Shown here piece after piece: positions 59,974 to 64,000 of a DNA stretch of 64,000 bases. The stretch comes from Crotophaga sulcirostris (Eukaryota; Chordata; Aves; Cuculiformes; Crotophagidae). The notes beneath the pieces were generated by a model, which saw only the letters and a list, made by a program, of their open reading frames with translations, did not search any database and had not been told where the DNA came from. The DNA is taken from assembly GCA_013397455.1 (NCBI GenBank), contig VYZB01000289.1, positions 778,717 to 842,716 on the forward strand. The letters are read 5' to 3'. How positions within the stretch are numbered: the stretch's first letter is position 1; each line of letters begins with the position of its first letter. The position numbers and the translations under genes were made by a program.

Positions 59974-61839
59974 CTGCAAAACCAAAAATTATAAATTATA
60001 TTTTTTCTGTATTAACACTATTAGTCAGAGAAAATTTACTCGATATATCAGTCACTGACTAATTTGATCCTATATGTATTCTAAACAAGATGCTAGCAAC
60101 ACAATAAACAACATGAAAAATAAGTGTTATTTTAGTCAATTCAAGTATCTCATGGTAGATAGTTTAATTTCTGGGAAGTGCCATTGAAAAAAGTGTTTTC
60201 ACTTCAGATTCTTTACTTGGGCTCTTAAACAAGGATATAAGAGCCAAATTTCAAGTACTTCCCTTTCCATACCTCCAACCATGAACACTTCTAAGTGCTG
60301 TGCAAGTATTTAACTAAGAAGGTTATCCATTTTTTTGGCCAAGAAGAATTAGTAATCAAAAGGGAGAAAGCTTACTTTAAAAAGGAATGTCACTTGGTAC
60401 ATCATTGCACACTATGTCCAAAATGAAAGAAAAGTTGATAAAACTTACTTGGTAAGACATCATAATTACAATTTAAAACATTTTGTGAAAAATAAACTTG
60501 TTGTAGAAGATTCTATTCTCAATCATCTGTTAGTACATCACTGTAGAAAATGAAGTCCATGGAGATGAAACTGCTTGTTTCAGGCTGGAGCTTTGCTGTG
60601 ACAATTACCCTGAGCAGAATCCTTGTCTGAGGAAGTCGAATGGTACCACTGGTAAAAAGGATTTACTGTGCATTAGTATGTTCCAAGCAAACATTGCTGG
60701 GGTAAAATACTTTAGCCATCCATATCCAGATACAGTTGGGTTCATGTATTGAAACTGAAGAGGCTGCTAATATCAGCTTAGCCAGCAGAAGGCAGGAGTG
60801 CCTAGGGGACTCTAGCAGACCCACTAAAGGAGCACAGGGAACACTGGGTTTCAGTTCTGAAACTGCTGAGAGCAAAGGGTCACCCATTGAATACAAGTAT
60901 AAAATATCACAGCATTCCATTAATTCCTGACTACAATGCACAGTCAGGACCCACAGCATTGTGGGTTTTGTCTATCTCCACATCAGTTTGAAGATGCGAT
61001 GGGGGAATCTTTGGATGGAACAATTAAAGGCAAAACAGACCCTTCAGTTATACTTGAAATCTATGTAGTGAAACCCTTTAAAGTTTACTCTGTAAATCCT
61101 TCAGATGCTAATTCTCACATTCAAGGGGTTGAGTAGGATATTGACTGAACTACAGAGCAACTCACTTACAAAGCATATTCAAGAGCCAGCTAAAACCTAC
61201 TCCTTAAGGCAAGTCTGATCTGTGTCTCTGTTTCCTGTATCCCGTGAACTTGTGATGAGCAGCAAAACAACAGTTCTCATGTACAGCAGCTTCCAGCTGG
61301 AAGCTGTCTCCATCTCAAGCTTGGATCCACTATAGAACTGAGCAATTAAATTCAGATCCAGATTTCAGCTCCTCCAGTTGCCCAAATCCATGATTCCACT
61401 TTGGCCCATCTCAGTAAGACTCTTGTAAAGGGCACATTTTTCCCTATGATGACTCAGTACTGGTCAAAGTATGAAAAGTCAGAGGAACTGGGCTTAATCA
61501 GCTGAATTACACAGCTTTAGTTGTTTCTTCAAATAAAAACACTCCCCATTTCCTTTTCTATGTACAAAGATCTCAGTCAACCTATTTTTAGACTCAAAAT
61601 CTTGATTCTGTCCTTCCAGCCATGCTATTCCAATTACTTATGCAGAACTAAACAGACTTACATCAGAAATAAAATGAGCTTCTTCCAAAGATTTTTAAAA
61701 ATGTGAGTTTCACACCCACCATCGCACATACATTTTGTGTACAATGCAGCAAGAAAAAAAAGAGTACACAAATGAAAGGCCATCCCACTCTTGGTTTTGA
61801 TTCTTCACTGTTTTATGGAAGGGAAGTATAGGTACATAC
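59974..61839 (-). other. CEFIP: Putative CEFIP 5' intron
   Basis: Bounded by GTATGT at 61839 and TTTTGCAG ending at 59974 on the minus strand. It contains a consensus MEF2 site CTATTTTTAG at 61582–61591. The short open frames inside show no domain. The intron is predicted, not proved. Confidence 0.4.
61582..61591. promoter_or_regulatory. Consensus MEF2 site in the putative CEFIP 5' intron
   Basis: CTATTTTTAG fits YTA(A/T)4TAR exactly. MEF2 factors drive many striated-muscle genes and CEFIP is muscle-enriched in mammals, so the location is suggestive. One site alone can occur by chance. Confidence 0.35.
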
Positions 61840-62010
61840 CTTCCATGTAATTTTGCTTCTCATCTTCAGAACTCCCTCCCATGATTGTATTTGGCTTCAT
61901 TTCTGAGTGTCTTTAGTAAGGAGGTAGAAATAGTCCAGTGATACAGATTTGGCAAAAGTAGTGTCCCTGGATGTTTCTGACCTTCAGCATTTTTTGATCT
62001 TAATTGAACT
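61840..62010 (-). other. CEFIP: Candidate non-coding 5' exon of CEFIP
   Basis: On the minus strand the segment is bounded by an acceptor (TGTCTTTGTTTTCAAATTGC, then AG) and a GTATGT donor at 61839. If spliced to 59973 it adds an ATG at 61882 that opens a 25-codon uORF crossing the junction and stopping at TGA just inside the next exon. Human C10orf71 has non-coding leader exons, which fits. Splice support is from sequence only. Confidence 0.4.
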
Positions 62011-63880
62011 CTGCAATTTGAAAACAAAGACATTTATTTGCATGATCTGAAGATTATCTCATTCTGTATTCATTCATTTATTTGTTCATTCACAACACTT
62101 TACAATCATTTTAGAAGTGATTTACAGGATTTCTTACCAAAAGGGACAGAGTGATAATAACCAGATACCTTGAGGGTTTAGTAGTTTGTGGAGTGCAGTC
62201 AAGTTCCTAGCAAACAACTTTCACAACCTCCAGCACTCTCTGGTAGCCCTAGCAGGGATTAACAGCTGAGTGAGCAATGGTTTCCTGGCAGTCTACCCAT
62301 TGCAAAGGGTGATGTCTCCAGGCTAAAAACAGAGATTGTAGCAAATGACTTGTTCCCAGCAGCTGACTATGTCTCTGTTGTGCCACCCTTTCAGAGGGAT
62401 TGCAGAGGAAAATGTGTGCATTCACTCCACCTGTATGTTACTTACTCCTGCCTACATGTTTAGACAGATGTCAGTCTATCTGGTGGACTGGGAACTAGTG
62501 CAGCTGAGGTTTGAGATAATGTAAATAGAGCATAGATGTACATCTTCCTGAAGCTAGGGTCCCTCTAAGGAAGATTTTGTGTCAGCCTGTGGTATTCAAA
62601 ACACACCAGCAAAAGTGGCAACAAGGGCTCACCTACTGGGATGGTCCTCTACACCTTACCCAAGGAAGAAGAGTTGTCAGTGTTTGTTTAGGGACAAGCC
62701 TGTACCAATCAGAGCTTTTTGTGGTCCATTTAAGATATCTGAATAAAAAAAAAGTAAAAGGAAAGAATATAACCCTCAGTGTTATGTCTGGCTGCAGCCA
62801 GAGGCACTCTCATTGCAGAGATGTGGATTAATTTATCTTTTTGCTCAGAGATTGAATTACAATTTTACTGCTTCTGTGATATTCTTAACTCTGCAAAGCC
62901 AACATAGCTGTGGGAGACTGTTATTATGTTTGACTCAGTCATCAACAGGGCTGTTGACTAAATTCCAGTGGCAATATATATCACTATTTATTGGTGGTGG
63001 TGCCTGAACTAGGAGGAAGCTTGGCTTTCAGATCTCATGGACAGAGGTCTGAAGAAACTTCTTGTCCTTTGTAAACTGAGAACATTTGCTGAAAAGTAAG
63101 TAGGGTAACAATAAACATGGAGATCATGATGTAATCTCAGCAATTATTTTCCTAGATGGAGTCACTGTTGCAAAAACAACTCAGCGCCACAGATTAAAAA
63201 AGGATAGTGACTGTCAATGTCTCTAACACTCCTGTGAACATCTTTGTCTTGCCTGGCCATAATACCGGTACTTGGGCAGTGTAATGTTTCAAGCTGGAAA
63301 AGCTGTATCCACACCAAGTGTTCAAGGTACGGATCATTACTGGGACTGGATGGACAGTAGCATTGTACTGATATAGATATCCTTTGTATAGCTGTGATGG
63401 CAACTTCTGAACTTTGGGCAAAGAAGCTATTCATAGCTGGTTTAATAACCTGATAATCAAAGTCCTTTTTCTTAGCCTTTCTGCGCAAACATGAAAGCCA
63501 GCAAACATGGTGCAGTGTTTGAGCTTGGGTCAGGATTCAGCTAGTTCAAACATTTAAGGATGTTTGAATTTAGTCTATTTTCAAGACAGAGGGAAGCAAC
63601 ACTGAGTGTGTGGAACTGCTTGTGAAATGATGAAAAACATGTGAGGTGTCTGCAATAGGCATCATCTGATACGAGCTACCAAAAAAGCTTGCATGAATGT
63701 ACAGATTTCAAGGATACTAATCAGAAACCATCCTTTCCTCTCTTATAAACAGGAGGCTTTTTTCAGTAGCTCTCTTAAGTGCCTAGCAAGCTGTGATAAG
63801 GAGGTTAAATTACAGAGACTATTCCTGGCCTGGCACAGACTGAATGTCAACTTTTTTCACTAGGCAGGAGCTGGGCAAAC
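62011..63880. other. Upstream region of CEFIP; no gene supported
   Basis: Neither strand holds an open frame with a recognisable domain. Further non-coding CEFIP exons could be present but cannot be picked out with confidence. Confidence 0.45.
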
Positions 63881-63884
63881 GAGC

Positions 63885-64000
63885 AGACTTGGCAGGGGCG
63901 TGTGACATCACTGCTGCTGCAATATATAAAGGGCCAGTTGGTTTCCCCACCCCTTTTGGGCTGGTATTTGGCTGAAGTGTTGTGCCATGAGACATCACGG
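63885..64000 (+). promoter_or_regulatory. Candidate TATA promoter pointing off the right edge
   Basis: TATATAAA at 63923–63930, followed by GGGCC, is a near-ideal TATA box on the plus strand. A transcription start would fall near 63955–63960. An ATG with G at -3 follows at 63987 and stays open to the window end (MRHH). TMEM273 (C10orf128) is the next gene on this side of C10orf71 in human and points the same way. A CEFIP antisense transcript is another option. The target is unknown. Confidence 0.45.

Overview
The window reads as vertebrate, most likely avian, genomic DNA. Three lines of evidence support this. Multi-exon genes have GT-AG introns. The recognisable dispersed repeats are CR1 non-LTR retrotransposon pieces, one ending in the bird-type ATTCTATG-like tail, with no mammalian SINE seen. 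The gene order DRGX–C10orf71/CEFIP matches human 10q11.23 in inverted orientation. No bacterial operon, CRISPR array, tRNA or rRNA was recognised. Non-avian sauropsids also carry CR1, so the species is not fixed.

Layout. (1) At 1.7–7.6 kb on the + strand is a secreted BMP/TGF-beta ligand of the ADMP (anti-dorsalizing morphogenetic protein) type. I trace five coding exons, but a 119-N assembly gap hides the start codon. The mature seven-cysteine domain is complete. (2) From 7.6 to 17 kb I see no supported gene. (3) From 16 to 20.7 kb lies an AT-rich, homeodomain-site-rich upstream region with two CpG-rich patches, a GATA microsatellite and TATA-like boxes. It leads into DRGX (DRG11/PRRXL1), a paired-like homeodomain factor with six coding exons (20.7–37.0 kb, 261 aa). 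Its third intron carries further candidate conserved elements. (4) From 37.7 to 55 kb is intergenic DNA with a 5'-truncated, broken CR1 LINE at 45.2–46.8 kb, a smaller CR1 piece at 53.2 kb and a candidate regulatory block at 39.4–39.8 kb. (5) On the minus strand at 55.2–59.8 kb is a single 1542-codon exon coding for the C10orf71/CEFIP orthologue, a striated-muscle Z-disc protein. A candidate non-coding 5' exon lies at 61.8–62.0 kb. (6) At the extreme right edge a strong TATA box points out of the window on the + strand.

The three genes do not act in one pathway as far as I know. ADMP is an embryonic axis signal, DRGX a sensory and dorsal-horn neuron regulator, and CEFIP a heart and muscle scaffold. 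DRGX and CEFIP converge tail to tail. The points most worth a second look are: the ADMP-type gene sitting where mammals have none that I know of; a CpG-containing 8-mer (ATTATGCG followed by an ATTA core) repeated three times around the DRGX 5' half; a repeated paired-type palindrome there; and a predicted uORF-rich leader on CEFIP. No novel system beyond these could be demonstrated from sequence alone.
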